Assembly: GCA_943737045.1 (NCBI GenBank) | Contig: CALSFV010000252.1 | Coordinates: forward strand, 124,001 to 188,000 | DNA from: Parapristionchus giblindavisi | Lineage: Eukaryota > Nematoda > Chromadorea > Rhabditida > Diplogasteridae | Reading direction: 5' to 3' | DNA length: 64,000 nucleotides | Shown: piece after piece, positions 32,601 through 44,521 of the stretch | How positions within the stretch are numbered: position 1 is the stretch's first letter | How the letters are laid out: each line of letters starts with the position of its first letter | The notes under the pieces: generated by a model | What the model was told of the DNA's origin: nothing | What the model saw: only the letters and a program-made list of their open reading frames with translations | The model's database searches: none | Program-made: the position numbers and the translations under genes

Positions 32601-33806
32601 CTAAGTCACTAAGTTATATTAAATAAAGGCACCTCGAAACGCTCGAAGGGCAGCGACTTGCCCAAGAACCGGCTTTTGAAGTGCCGTCGACTAAAAATAT
32701 ACTCTTATCATGTGAGCCTCAACCGGGGGCATAGCTCAGTGGTAGAGCGCTCGCTTAGCATGCGAGAGGGCTGGGGTTCAATTCCCCATGCCTCCAGGAA
32801 TCTTTTGCTGATTTTTCTCACTATATAATGATGACATCCGAGTAAGATTATATCCGACTGGAGGGCTATGAGCACTTCTGCGGAGTCGTTTGAGTGTCGA
32901 CATGGAAGATTCTAGAAGTAGACCTTTTTTGAACATTTTTTTTGTAAAAAAGAATTCCATCACACCATTCGTTCACACATTTTCTCTGCTGTTGATATAT
33001 AGAGATGAAGTAATTTTAAATAAAGAACAATTAATTTATTTGAAATATTTAAAAAATTAAAGTTTACCGTAAAATCATACAAGTCTGAGTAGATGAGGTT
33101 GAAGTGTGGTACGCTCTAAAATTAGAAAGATTTTTAAAGGACACGAAAATGAATTTGCTAGTGTCCATCATACATGTTACATACATGAACATGCACGCCC
33201 ATATTTCTGATATTTGGCTTACAATCATGCAAGTGTCTATCATGCTAGCATACAACATGGCTTACCAGCAGGCTAGTGTCTATCATGCTAGCATACAACA
33301 TGGCTTACCAGCAGGCTAGTTCGCGGCTCCAGCTGCGTCTCGAATAGCGATTTGACAGCACACACATATGATCCGCCCTGGTCAGAAGGAACCGAAAGGA
33401 GGCAATCATCGCGCGCTATCATGTCCTGTTAAAGATCAAAGATCAAGGTTATGGTAGTCAAAGATCAAATATGAGTGATTATGATATTCAGAGATCAAAG
33501 ATCAAGTTGTAGTTTTCGGGGATCAAAGATCAAGTTTACAGAATGCAGAGATTAAGGTAAAGATCAAGATTTCTGCAGCCAAATGCAACATTTCCTTGAA
33601 TCATCAAACTTATGATCCAAGCATTAATGTTACAATAATTCAATGTATTACATACTCGAATGAAAGATCAAAGATCAACAATCTCTTACAATACTTGGAG
33701 TGAGTCCTGTGGTTAAGTTGCCCTCTACTAGCACATCCTCACCATTGAATTCGATCATTCTAAGGATCGAGTACGGTAGAGTGCATGAGCACCATGGTAT
33801 TAGAAA
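29619..33806 (-). CDS. Unrecognised single-pass membrane protein, 5' end unresolved
   Basis: Exons on the minus strand: 33690-33806, 33309-33425, 33081-33115, 32633-32690, 32003-32120, 31840-31924, 29708-29789, 29619-29642. All joins keep frame; exon 33081-33115 needs the GTATGA donor to do so. This gives about 210 residues ending GTVTEMA-stop. Seen: an extracellular-type region with a few cysteines (PWCSCTLPY, DDCLLSVPS, GGSYVCAV), then a 20-residue hydrophobic segment (AAIWVIFIFILIIGTIAF) close to the C-terminus and a short tail. Pieces such as MIEFNGEDVLVEGNLTTGL faintly recall LDL-receptor propeller repeats, but this is weak. More 5' exons are expected above 33806; a candidate start (MNAVVQSGRSQNP, near 35410-35450) could not be joined. 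The large intron 29790-31839 hosts nested elements. Confidence 0.6.
29834..29914. mobile_element. Small inverted-repeat element, CTCTGGC/GCCAGAG family
   Basis: Shortened copy with AAAGGAACACCCCAATC at one end and GCCTGGGGTGTCACTTT at the other; the left internal arm is deleted. It directly abuts the TTAA-type element at 29911. Confidence 0.65.
29911..31694. mobile_element. TTAA-type element interrupted by a foldback element
   Basis: 29911-30220 and 31656-31694 are the two parts of one TTTAAAGGTGGA-ended element with the tRNA-like core (minus strand around 30100-30170). A TA-flanked foldback element (30221-31655) is inserted in it. Both lie in an intron of the membrane-protein gene. Confidence 0.8.
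30221..31655. mobile_element. Tc1/mariner-like foldback element, TA duplication
   Basis: Termini CAGTGTAGCCTAAAAGTCAT and its inverse are flanked by TA on both sides (30219-30220, 31656-31657). The arms extend roughly 650 bp inward and are nearly perfect inverted copies, leaving only about 150 bp of centre. No transposase frame was found. The CAGTG start with TA duplication is typical of Tc1/mariner-type elements. Confidence 0.88.
32380..32465. repeat. Dispersed GAGAGAGGTCACT repeat
   Basis: CTCTCTCGTTGTTAGAGAAC and AATAGTGTGCGC-GTAAAGAGGCC match, in inverse orientation, the stretch at 27170-27262. Both contain an internal CTCTCTCG..AGAGAAC arm, so this appears to be another small dispersed element. 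Confidence 0.6.
32725..32796 (+). tRNA. tRNA-Ala (AGC), copy 3
   Basis: Same 72-nt cloverleaf as copies 1 and 2, with anticodon AGC. Preceded by CAACC as in copy 1. The nearby T-run (TCTTTT) is shorter than in copy 2. It lies in an intron of the oppositely transcribed membrane-protein gene. Confidence 0.98.
33240..33319. repeat. ~42-bp tandem duplication beside a splice donor
   Basis: The sequence ATGCTAGCATACAACATGGC plus TTACCAGCAGGCTAGTGTC occurs twice in a row. It duplicates the minus-strand donor (GTAAGC) of exon 33309-33425, so two donors about 42 bp apart exist. Confidence 0.7.
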
Positions 33807-35742
33807 CTGAAAAAAAGACTTAAAATTGTTTTTTTATTATTTTAAACTTCAAAAATTTATCTGAAAAAATTATCTTAGGCAAAAATGGATTTAAAAATCA
33901 GTAAATTTCAAGGCACACCCCGAGCTGTTTTGAAACTCTCCGCACTGCCTCTCTCGTTTTCTTTGTCTACGAGAGTGTGCTGCCTCATATTTTGATCCCT
34001 CCCAATTCTATGTAAATTGTGTAAATTATTTATCCTAATGATATTCAAGCATGGTCCATCCATTCATTATCATTCACTCAATCAATGGGTGGGAGCCGTA
34101 TATCAATCACTAGAATCAAGGACATACACTTCAACTTAACTATCTCTCCCTCTCCTTCTTCCTCTCCCTCTCCTTCTTCCTCTCCCTCTCCCTCTCCCTC
34201 TCCCTCTCCCTCTCCCTCTCCCTCTCCCTCGTGAGATAGCCATGAGATATGATAGCAATCACACAATGACCGATTACCATAGATAAACTTGGCTACGGTA
34301 GATAATCTAACGTAATACAGCTAGAGTTGTGCTGTAATTATTTATTGTTCCCAAGTCGTTATATTGTTATTTCTTTGCTACTTTTTGCTACTTATGTCGT
34401 GACATCGTATTTTTGTAAATTATATTATTATTATTATTATTATTATTATAACACTGTGGCATATCGTGGATGCAGTCCAAGTCCACGATATGCCTTACAA
34501 TTAGTGTTTTATTCGTTATATTCTGTAGATAATTTGAAATTTGTCAGTATAGTACAAATCGAATATCTTTTAACAATATGACGCCATTGATTTGTGGTTA
34601 AAAGTACTTCCTCTTCATCTCTCGTTCTGCCAATCATACACTTCTTCGAATTTTTTACACCTCTCCAAAGACAGATTTTCTAATTTTTAAGTTATCTATA
34701 GATTACGGTAGATCTTGACATCATACTGTACTTCCGGTATCGATTAATGGGAACATTTTATTGACTGTTTAAGCGACATCTTTTTGGTTGTGAGTTTGAG
34801 AGTAAAGTTGAGTTCGATACTGCATTGAACACACGATTTCTTTTGTTGTGTATTTCTATCTGCGAGAAATGAAGTTGAAGAGGGAGAGGGAGAGAAGGAG
34901 AGGGAGAAGAGAGAGGGAGGAGAGGGAGAGGGAGAGACAGAGGGAGAGAGAGGTAGAGGGAGAGGTAGAGAACTAGACGAAAAGGGTCAAGTGATACTAC
35001 TGCATGGTAGAGTGTGAATTATTAAACCGATCATGGCGAGTGCCCACACCGTAACCGCAATGGCGTAACTAGACTATAGTAGAGAGAGATTACCATAACC
35101 AGACTACAGTATCTAGACTACCGTAATCAAGATACCGTAACCATACTACTGTAACTAGACTGTATTTCATAAAGTACCACCGACTATTGGAGAACACATA
35201 ATTAACAGATTTAGAATATTTGGGAGATTATATGTATAGCATTCGCAACCTGCTCCAATCGTTCTTTATTATTTATTTATTTATTCCTTCCACTTTGACC
35301 CCTCTATTTTAATTACATTAAACGAATTATTGATATTGTTTGAACACCTCCTGAACAAAAAATACACATTTATGTGTATATTAATTATAAAAATGTCGAT
35401 TAAACTCACAAGGATTTTGAGAACGACCGCTCTGTACCACAGCATTCATGAAGAATGAAGAAGGAGAAGAAATCAGCATTCGTATATATTTATCTTTAGT
35501 TAGAATTTAATTTTCATAATTTAATTTTCATCTCAATCTGTCAAATGCTCTTTGAACTACAAGCTACATTGACATCATTTTCACTGATCTATTTCTCTCA
35601 CCTACTGACAAGTTTATTAAATTAAAAATTAAATGAAAGATAAATAAATAAATACCTTTCCACTCGTTCATATGTTTAAAAGTCCATTTTGACTACATTC
35701 CGTTTTTTAATCGTTCTCCTCTCGGTCTCCCTGTCCCTCTAC

Positions 35743-35804
<62 letters not shown>

Positions 35805-35828
35805 TCCCTCCCTCTCTCTCTCGAAACG
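35743..35828. repeat. (TC)n microsatellite
   Basis: Long, almost uninterrupted TC dinucleotide run, flanked by CTCTCC-type tracts. Confidence 0.95.
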
Positions 35829-36734
35829 CATACTTTTCTACTTCCGTCTGTTCTCTTGCACATAATCGAATTAGCGAGGCAATTTAAACGAACAGGGGGG
35901 AACGATGACCATAGCGGTATGCACTATTCATATGTGCACTTTTAAACGGAATGGGTTACGGTAGTCAGGATAATTGAGTGACAGACAGACAGATAAACTG
36001 ACATACAGACAGATAGAGAGACAGATAGACTTACAGGCTTGCTAAATTAAGTTTCCTTGGTCAGACACAGATCAAATATCTATCGGATTGTCTAAAAGTT
36101 ACGAAAAGAAAGGGAAAACGAATACTCTCGTCGTTTCACACACTCTCTCGCCTCTTTCTCCTTTCTTTTCCAACTTTTTTCTTCATTTCCCGCCTAACCC
36201 CGTTCGACCCTTCCATGCAACCCCAAAATGACCACCATCTCCGTGCATTACACTCTCCCTTTTCCGTACCCTCACTCTCTCCATTATCCATACTCTCTCA
36301 CCCCCACTCTAACCACCTGTACTCTCTCACATTCGCATGCTCTCTACACTCTCGTGTTCGCCTCTCTTAGATCCACTCTTTTCCTACCAGTAGAGTGACC
36401 TCTTTTCAAGGCCTTCCAGCCATGTCCTCTATATTGATTCACTGCTGACACCCTGATTCGGATTGGTCGCCCACCTACACCACACCGACGACTACGATTC
36501 GTCGGCCACACACCACCCACACCACAGTGAGTTGTTTCGGATTCGTCGCCTTTCGTCACCACATCACTGCTCGTGCACATCGGATTCGTCGCCCGGTGTG
36601 GACACACCCCACGCACCACCATAACACACCACACCAGTTTGGTTGATTAATGAGCGTGATGGGCCATATAAAGTTTCCGTGTCACTTCTGCTCTTTCTGA
36701 CCGTCGTGCTGCTTTCTCGACTTGATATGATCTC

Positions 36735-36912
36735 TATCAAGATGGTTAGGGTGGGAGGGGAGGAGGAAGAGGAGGGGAGGAGGAGAGAGAGGGAGAGGGG
36801 AGGGCGAGGGGAGGGGATGGGGAGGAGGAGGGGAGAGGAAGAGGGAGGGGAGAGAGGGAGAGGGAGAGGAGGGGAGAGGGAGAGAGAGGGGAGAGAGGGA
36901 GAGGGAGAAATC
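36735..36912. repeat. Purine-only (GGGAGA)n tract
   Basis: About 170 bases almost free of pyrimidines on the plus strand, built from irregular GGGAGA, GGAGGA and GAGAGG units. Confidence 0.95.
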
Positions 36913-38057
36913 ATTCAATCTAGGTTAGTATCAATCGTCTCGATTGATCAACTATCTCCATTTCCCCCTTTCCATTCTCTCGTCTCGACATTCCATTTAC
37001 TGTATCAAAACCTATCAGATTTGCGGATTAATAAACGTCGTCCATCCTCACCACGAAGGCTTCTCTGATTTTTTGGCTAAGGAAATTTTGAATTCTTCCA
37101 TTTTTCATTCATTATGCTCTTCTGCCGATATCTCGTAATTCCATGAAACCCTCTTACTGATCTCAATTTAGATCTGCTCTAATGGTGTGGTATGGCGAGG
37201 TTTCCTAAATTCAAAAAAAGTGTTAAAATCATTGAGTACTATGTAATAGTGAGATTGATAGATTGTGATTGTTTTGGATTGTTTTCGTTGCTCGCCGACG
37301 ACCAAATCGATCACAATCATTCGCATGATAACTATTTCTATTGTCTAAGAGGGAGAGGTGCCTATAGAGGGAGAGGGAGAGAGAGGTAGAGATAGAGAGG
37401 GAGAGGTAGGCGGAGAGAGAGGCGGAGAAGGAGAGGGTCCCAGACTGTCTGTTTTTAACGCATACTGCCGGATTCTGGGAGATATACTGTAATTATTTCG
37501 TCTATTTCATTATTTATAACAGTTTACGGTCGCTTTCTAGGTTTTTATATCGTTATTTTCATAAGATTTTAACTTGTTGAAAAATCCAATAGATTAATTT
37601 CCACTCTCTAGATAATTTTACACTCCGATCTCTCTTGTAGACAAATAAGCTAGAAACTATTGCCAGACTTGAGAGTTTAAAATCAGCTCGGCTTTCTCCG
37701 AAAATGCGAATTTCGCCTACATCATTCTCTATCTGTTCAACTGTCTACCAGCCAACACGTCTAAACACGTCCAGATATCGATCCATTATCCCACCATAGC
37801 ACTCACCGTACCCAGACATACAGTATCCAATGACTACCGTATCCAGGCCTCCGTCCTCCCCTCGTGGGGCCCACTGGCCGGCCAGGCCGGCGCTGAGCTG
37901 TCGGACGGGATGATTGCTAATAACCGGACACGGAGACGAATGCAAAAGGTTCGCGGCATTCTATGTCTATCTGTAGGATTTAGAGTTGGAAGAAATCAAT
38001 AGGGGAAAAGAACAACTATGGTTGTAATATTATAGATAAATTACTTTTTACTGAATT

Positions 38058-41000
38058 ATGAATGGAAGAGCACGTCAAGAGCAAAAATCTGTAAAATTTT
38101 TAAACAAACAAACATTAATCATTATTGAAAATTATATGAACAAACGCTTTTCAGCGTATTCTGTATCTTCTTCTGTTCATCGGATTTCTTCTGCTATGGT
38201 CCCTTCTCACTTTTCTCATCCTCTACGCCCAGGATACCGTGAGTTATACTTAAGTGTACTTAGTGAGCCTAAGTACCATAAGGTCATCTAAGTACTAAGT
38301 TCACCTTAAGTCATTTAAGATCTTCGGTGCGGAGCTTACTCAACCTAAGCAACGCAGTACGAGAGAGTTCGAGACTGGATACATGGCGAAGGGTGTGCAG
38401 GTGGGTAATTATTTTATTTTATTTTAATTAAATTATTTATTTATTAAATTTTTTAATAATTATTTGTCTTGAAAACACTGAAAAATGAGACGAAACCGTT
38501 TCTAAATGGCCTAGTTTTGATGAGCTATCGGCTCATCAAAACTCAGCTCATCCCGTCAATGTCTGGTTTCCGTTATAGCTAAATTACTTATCGCCGAAAA
38601 AAATAACAGTACCATGAAGGGCACGAGTTTAAAATAAATAAAATAAAATTCAATCTAATCTAATCACAGGTGGTTATTGGCCACTACAACGGCAATCTAC
38701 CCAAGGAGAAGAAGAACTACACTCAAGGTGGGCAGAAAATTTGAATGATTTTCAACAAAATCGGAAACGAAGTGTGTGATTCGAACTGGCAGAAAAGTCT
38801 CTTCTCTGACAATGAGAGAGATCAGGGTGAAACATTCCAGAATAATTAAGACCCCGAGCTAATTTTACTCTCCACTCTGGCAACGCTCTCTCGTAGACAA
38901 AGAAAGCGAGAGAGCGTTGTCAGAGGAGAGAGTAAAATTCACTCGGGGTGTACCTTTCAAAACTTATTGAACGCTACCCCGTTAGCTGTGAGCAACGAAC
39001 TAGTCCGTCAAATTTATAGTCCACAGGCGAGAATTTAACGTACTTTGCTATAATATATCACCCCTCTCCCTCTCGCTCTCGCTCTCCCTCTCCCTCTCCC
39101 TCTCCCTCTCCATCTCCCTCTCCCTCTCCCTCTCCCTCTCCCTCTCCCTCTTGATTTAGATAAAGATTTATCTTAGTCGAGAGTGAGAGGCGAAAGCGAG
39201 AATTGGACCGGAGAGGAAAACAGCAAGGAATGTCGAGATGAATTGAGAGTGAAACGGGATCAGGGGGAATTCTCCCCCCATATCAATCATTATCTTATAC
39301 TCAGACTGAGTTACTTCACTGCGTCACTCGTTTTAAGCGATATCCCAATCTAATTTGAATTTCTCCGCTCTGGCCACACTCTCTCACCTTATTTGTCTAC
39401 GAGAGAATATTGCCAATGCAGAGAGTAAAATTAGCTTGGGGTGTGCTTTTAAGTGGTGTTCAAAAGTCGTCAAAAGATAAGAAACGGAACGAAAATAGAC
39501 GAGAGAGTGTGTGAAACGAGGAGAGTTTCTCTCTCAGCTGTCTTGGTTACAGACAAGGAATCATAGATTTTTGTAAATATCGGATTATTCTTAAAGACAG
39601 TCTCCTATAAGATATCATACTTAGAATCTTAGGGGCTAAGTAAATTTAAGTCAAAAGGTGTTCGCTAAGTACTTAGCTAAGTAACTAAGTTCGTTTCAGA
39701 AGAGCTCGATCGGAATGAGTACTCGCCTGTGGCTGGATGGGGTGAGAACGGGAAGGCAGTGAGTCTCAATATGACCGAAGAGATATTCTCCACCAAGACG
39801 TTTGGAATCAATCAGGTAGGGTCATAAGGTCTTAAGGTCCGCTAAGTCATCTAATGACGACTTAGGTCATGTTATTTAAGTTAGGGGTCATCTAAGTCGT
39901 AAGTCGTAGCTTGTCCGATTGCGCAATCTATCTAGAGCCTTTCTCGGTCGTATTATAATTATAGTGCTACCTCTTGTTGGGAAAAGGTCGACTATTGTCT
40001 TCCTTGATCGAACGGGTCTTGAAGGGGAGAGGGAGAGGGAGAGAATAAGGAGAGGGAGAGAATAAGGAGAGGGAGTGAATAAGGAGAGGGAGAGGGAGAG
40101 GGAGAGAATTAGATCCGTGGTATAGATGAGAGGATGTCCCTATCCATCATATCGGGGGGCAGTAATCGGGATATGGGCGACAGAGGGAAGATTGAATTGA
40201 ATGGATAGAGGAGGGATATATGGATTTATTCAATTTTTTCTCATTTATATCATATTTATGAAGAGATCGTTTGGCTCTGTGGCCGTATGCATGAACAACG
40301 GGAAACCGTTTTCCGGGAAAATATGACGTCATTAGCGTAGGCGGAGGATTTTTGGAAAACGCCTCCGCCTACGCTAATGACGTCACATTTTCCCGGAAAA
40401 CGGTTTTCCCGTTGTTCATGCATACGGCCACTGGTAAATATTCGAATTTTTGCTCTCACCGTAGGTACATATCTCCAATTGGCTTCCGAAAGAGGTCGCT
40501 ACATAAATATATATAGATGAAACATAATTGAACCAGGCAAGAGTTCTTGTAGACTGTAACTGTAATCACAGATACTGTTGAATACTGTAATGGCTATAGA
40601 ATCATGTATACCGCTAATTTATATGAAGTTTTAAATTTTAAATTTAAATTAAAAATAAAAAAATATATATAATTATAGTTCAATCTGTTCGTCTCCGATC
40701 GTATCTCGCTGAATCGAAGTCTACCCGATATGAGAAGAAGAGAGTGCAGAAATCTCACTTATAGAGGTCAGAATAGATTCAGAAAAAATAGTTTTTTTTT
40801 CCGTCGCATACGTGATTTTTTGAACGTGTTCGTCTCTCTCATTGTCAGATTGTCAGATATCATGATAGATTGATTGATTTTTATTCTTTTTATTTCGTCC
40901 AATTAACGAAAAATCAGATGTGATCCAATAAATCGTTTGAAGCGACTTTGATCAGTTTTTGATTATTGATTATCTCCCCTCCATTTCAGTTGATCTACCA

Positions 41001-44000
41001 TCCACCTCTATCATCATCGTCTTCCACAACGAAGCCTTCTCGACCCTTCTACGATCCGTCCAATCGATAATTAGTAGATCACCCAAACATCTCCTGCGTG
41101 AGATCATTCTCGTGGATGATAACAGTAATCGAGGTACGGTAACTGATATCGATTTATTTTCCAGCTTTTCCAAAATTTAACATTTACTAATTATTCCAAA
41201 ATCATACTTTCAGCTTTTCTCCAGTCACAACTCGAAGATCATCTTACCGTACTCTCCACTACCGTATCCATCAAGATCATCAGAGCGAAACAACGAATCG
41301 GACTGATACGAGCGAGAATGATCGGGGCCGAGGTAGTGATCTTTGATCTTTGATTTTTCCTCCAGATCGTAGTTTGATTGACCTCTCTTATTGTTAGGTT
41401 GTTTGGATATACTGTTAAAATTATCCGATATTTGCTTTAACGATAATGAAACTTGATCTTTGATCTTTGATTCCTTCGAATTTGTAGTTTACTTTTTGAT
41501 CTTTGACCTCTTTCAGAATGCCTCTGGCGAAGTTCTCACTTTTCTCGACTCGCACATCGAATGTACTGAGGGATGGCTCGAACCGCTTCTGGCAAGGATC
41601 AAGGAGAACAGGTGAGTGATCAAAAATCAAACTACAAAGATCAAAGATCAAAGATCATGTTTAAGAAAGAACGTTCCATGTCCGGTGATCGATGTCATCA
41701 ACGATAACACGTTCGCCTATCAGAAGGGAATCGAGATGTTCAGGGGAGGATTCAATTGGAACCTGCAATTTCGGTTAGATCAAAGATTAAAGATCAAAGA
41801 TCAAAGATCAAATAACGATTTTGCAGTTGGTACTCCATGCCATCCGAAATGATCCAACAGCGCATTCACGATCACACCGCCCCTATCAAGTGAGTTTTTC
41901 ACCACCACGGGTTTCCCAGTTACCCATTGGTTACCCAATTTCCAGATCACCCACGATGGCGGGCGGTCTGTTCTCAATGGACCGACGTTACTTCGAGGAA
42001 CTGGGAACCTACGATCCGGGCATGGACATTTGGGGCGGAGAGAACCTCGAGATGAGCTTTCGGGTAAGTGGTTTACCGAATTCTGGTTAACCAATTACCC
42101 AATCGTTAACCACTTTGTCAATGGTTAACCAGTTTCCCAATTTTTTTCAATTATTAACCACTTCACTCAATGGTTAACCACTTTCCAGATCTGGCAGTGT
42201 GGCGGTCGGATTGAGATCATTCCCTGCTCTCACGTTGGTCACATCTTCCGCAAATCATCCCCGCACGACTTCCCCGGTCGTACATCCGGCTCTGTGCTCA
42301 ACGCAAATCTTATGAGAGTCGCCGAGGTGGGTAATGGTTAACTAATTTTGGTTAACTAGTGGGTTAACCACTTTTGGTCAGCTACTGGTTATTCAGTTTC
42401 CCAGATCGATAAACCATTCCCCACTTTCCAGGTGTGGATGGATGAGTGGAAGTGGTTGTTCTACAAGACGGCTCCACAGGCACTCAAGTTGAGAGAGACT
42501 GTGGATGTTAGTGAGAGGATTGAACTGAGGAAACGATTGAGATGCAAGAGCTTTCAATGGTTAGTTACTGCAATCCTCTGTTTTTAAAGGCACCCGCTCT
42601 GGCAATGCTCTCTCGCTTTTGTATCTACGAGAGAGCGTGGCCAGAGCGGAGAGATTTTAAATTAGCTCGGGTTTGCATTTAAAGGTGGAGACCCGCGAAT
42701 GTTCATGTAAATCTCTCACATCTCTCTTACGCAAATGCCAAGTAATATGCAAGATGTTAACTCAATCAATCACCTATCCCATAGCGCAGTGGTAAACGTT
42801 CAGAGTCGTCACCCATTTGTCGCAAGTTCAGATTCTATTGCCGAATTTTCTCAATTTTCAAAAAGCGCGCCTTTCCCTGCACGGGCCTGATGGTTCATTA
42901 ATGCTTCTAGCGATCAATAAGCTGAATCAGCATAAAATAAATAGTGTAGGGTAGGTAGAATAACTTTTGCTACCTTTATGTCTTCACAGTTTCTTTACGA
43001 AAATATTCGCGGGAGTTCACCTTTAATAATAGAGTTTTGGGAGTATAAAAAAGATAAAATTCTATTATTCTTATTACTTCTCCAATCTTCATTCTGTATT
43101 TGCTGTCGCACCAGTCACGGATGTAGCAAATAAATAAATAATTAATTAAAGGTACCTGGAGAACGTTTTCACCGACCACTTTCTGCCCACGAATCAATCC
43201 ATCTTTGGACGAGTACGTTTTTGAAAATTATTAAATTATTTATTTTTAATATCTCAATCATTTTGTGATTTTTGGCGCGTTATACTGATGTTAAATCGAT
43301 TAAAAATTAGATCTCTACCATCCCAGACAGAGTGATTTGCATAAATATTGTTTAAAAATTATTTAAAAAAATATATTTTAGTTACATCCTGTCTCTGAAT
43401 CCTCACTCTGTCTCGGTTGGTACATCGACTCGGTCAAGAAGCCTGAAATGGCCTCAAACTGTACGGCCCCAGGCTTCCCTCGAATGAAGGTGATTGTAAT
43501 TTAATTGTATTTTTGTTAATTTAAAGATTGGCTCCGCCCCCTCTTCGCTGTGTCTGCTCTCTCGTCCCAGTGGAGAACCGGGACAGAAGAAGCACCGACT
43601 GACTCTGTCCTCGTGCACGCTCGGATTCGACCTGTGGCAGGTAGCTCGAGTTCGGAGAGCTACAGGAGCTCGGGAGGAGCTAGCATTGTGCTGGCTCTTG
43701 GCTCCTTTAAAGCCTGATATGATGCTAACAAAAAACCATTCATCCTATCAAACAATACTTTTCAATAATATTATTCTCTAAATATTTTATTTTAAATAAA
43801 TAAATAAATGTCGTTCTTGCAGCTCTGGGTCCTGACAGTTGACGGCAGAATACGATCTGACGAGCATCAATGCCTATCGGCTGTTCAGCACGGTGAGTAC
43901 TCATCGATTCTTGATCTTTTGATCTTTGAACTTTGAACTTCGATTCTCGATCTTTGATCTTTGATTTGTTACTTGTTTTATAGCGTTTTCCTTTGAAACA

Positions 44001-44521
44001 CGTAATATTGTAATAGCAAGAGAGATTTTGATGATTTGTAGTTTGATCTTTGATCTCTGGCTTCATTCTAGGCCTTTCCTCAGACAGCAAGCAATACTCT
44101 GTTCAATTGCGCGAGTGCGGGGAGTACTCGCATGAACGATGGAAATATCGACGAGATGTGAGTGCAGTTTGATCTTTGGTCTTTGATCTCATTCCCAAAT
44201 GGCACATGACCAAAATAAAATCGATATTATTGATTTGTCAACAATTCAGACTCGATCGTTCATGCATCTCGACAGTGGACTGTGTCTCACCACGCCGAGT
44301 GGTACGGTAGACAACCGAGACGGTCACTCACCGCCCACACTCGAGTACTGTAGCGGAGGCCGCGATCAGGTACATATCGATTGGTTAAGTGAGATTATTG
44401 ATTGATTTTCCAGAAATGGCGAGTATCCCCTGTTCGCTGGCAGCCGGATCCTGCAGCAAGTGCAACAGCAGAAGAAGAACAAGATACGCCGACATCTACC
44501 AATTCGACTCTTTCTTTTTAG
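38058..44521 (+). CDS. Polypeptide N-acetylgalactosaminyltransferase (gly family), complete
   Basis: Golgi type II enzyme that adds GalNAc to Ser/Thr and starts mucin-type O-glycans. Exons: 38058-38090, 38155-38238, 38320-38400, 38670-38727, 39700-39815, 40679-40766, 40990-41133, 41214-41332, 41517-41611, 41666-41773, 41827-41889, 41946-42063, 42189-42326, 42432-42559, 43152-43212, 43382-43489, 43527-43640, 43823-43892, 44072-44157, 44250-44369, 44414-44521. All phases join, giving 679 residues. Seen: short basic tail, signal anchor (residues ~12-35), stem, [25 protein letters not shown], the metal-binding DSH near 252-254, WGGEN near 359-363, then a ricin-type lectin domain with cysteine pairs and CLG/DLWQ/CLTTP motifs. 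The start is chosen because [11 protein letters not shown] joins the anchor exon in frame through GTAAAA...TTTTCAG. The isoform is not assigned. Confidence 0.95.
38848..38957. mobile_element. Small inverted-repeat element, CTCTGGC/GCCAGAG family (clean copy)
   Basis: TAAGACCCCGAGCTAATTTT at one end and AAAATTCACTCGGGGTGTA at the other, with an internal hairpin of GCTCTCTCGTAGACAAAG and AAGCGAGAGAGCGTTG. Lies in GalNAc-transferase intron 4 (38728-39699). A second copy at 39334-39450 lies in the same intron. Confidence 0.8.
39061..39152. repeat. (CTCTCC)n pyrimidine tract
   Basis: About 90 bases of CTCTCC/CTCTCG units in GalNAc-transferase intron 4. Confidence 0.95.
40279..40431. repeat. Near-perfect 153-bp hairpin
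   Basis: GTGGCCGTATGCATGAACAA through AAAATATGACGTCATTAGCG is followed by its almost exact inverse, ending CATGCATACGGCCAC. Arms are about 70 bp with a spacer of fewer than 15 bases. Located in GalNAc-transferase intron 5. Confidence 0.95.
42678..43026. mobile_element. TTAA-flanked inverted-repeat element with tRNA-like core
   Basis: Starts TTTAAAGGTGGAGACCCGCG and ends CGCGGGAGTTCACCTTTAA. The core has an A-box-like CATAGCGCAGTGG and a weakened B box. It lies in GalNAc-transferase intron 14, directly after a CTCTGGC-family copy (42586-42680). Confidence 0.8.

Larger units (their letters stand above)
33807..38057. other. Low-complexity intergenic region
   Basis: No gene could be supported. 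The region is dominated by CTCTCC/GGAGAG tracts at 34141-34229, 34880-34970, 35740-35830, 36735-36912 and 37370-37440. These generate long serine/leucine or glutamate/arginine ORFs that are not credible genes. Scattered ACCGTA and CTACAGTA motifs are frequent near 35045-35165. Confidence 0.6.

Noticed and set aside
35411..35450. Possible first exon MNAVVQSGRSQNP of the membrane-protein gene
   Set aside because: The start and GTGAGT donor look reasonable, but no downstream exon with matching phase joins it to 33690-33806.
36564..37068. Overlapping long ORFs on both strands near 36.6-37.0 kb
   Set aside because: Translation of a purine-only tract (Pro/Ser/Leu or Glu/Arg/Gly runs) with no domain.
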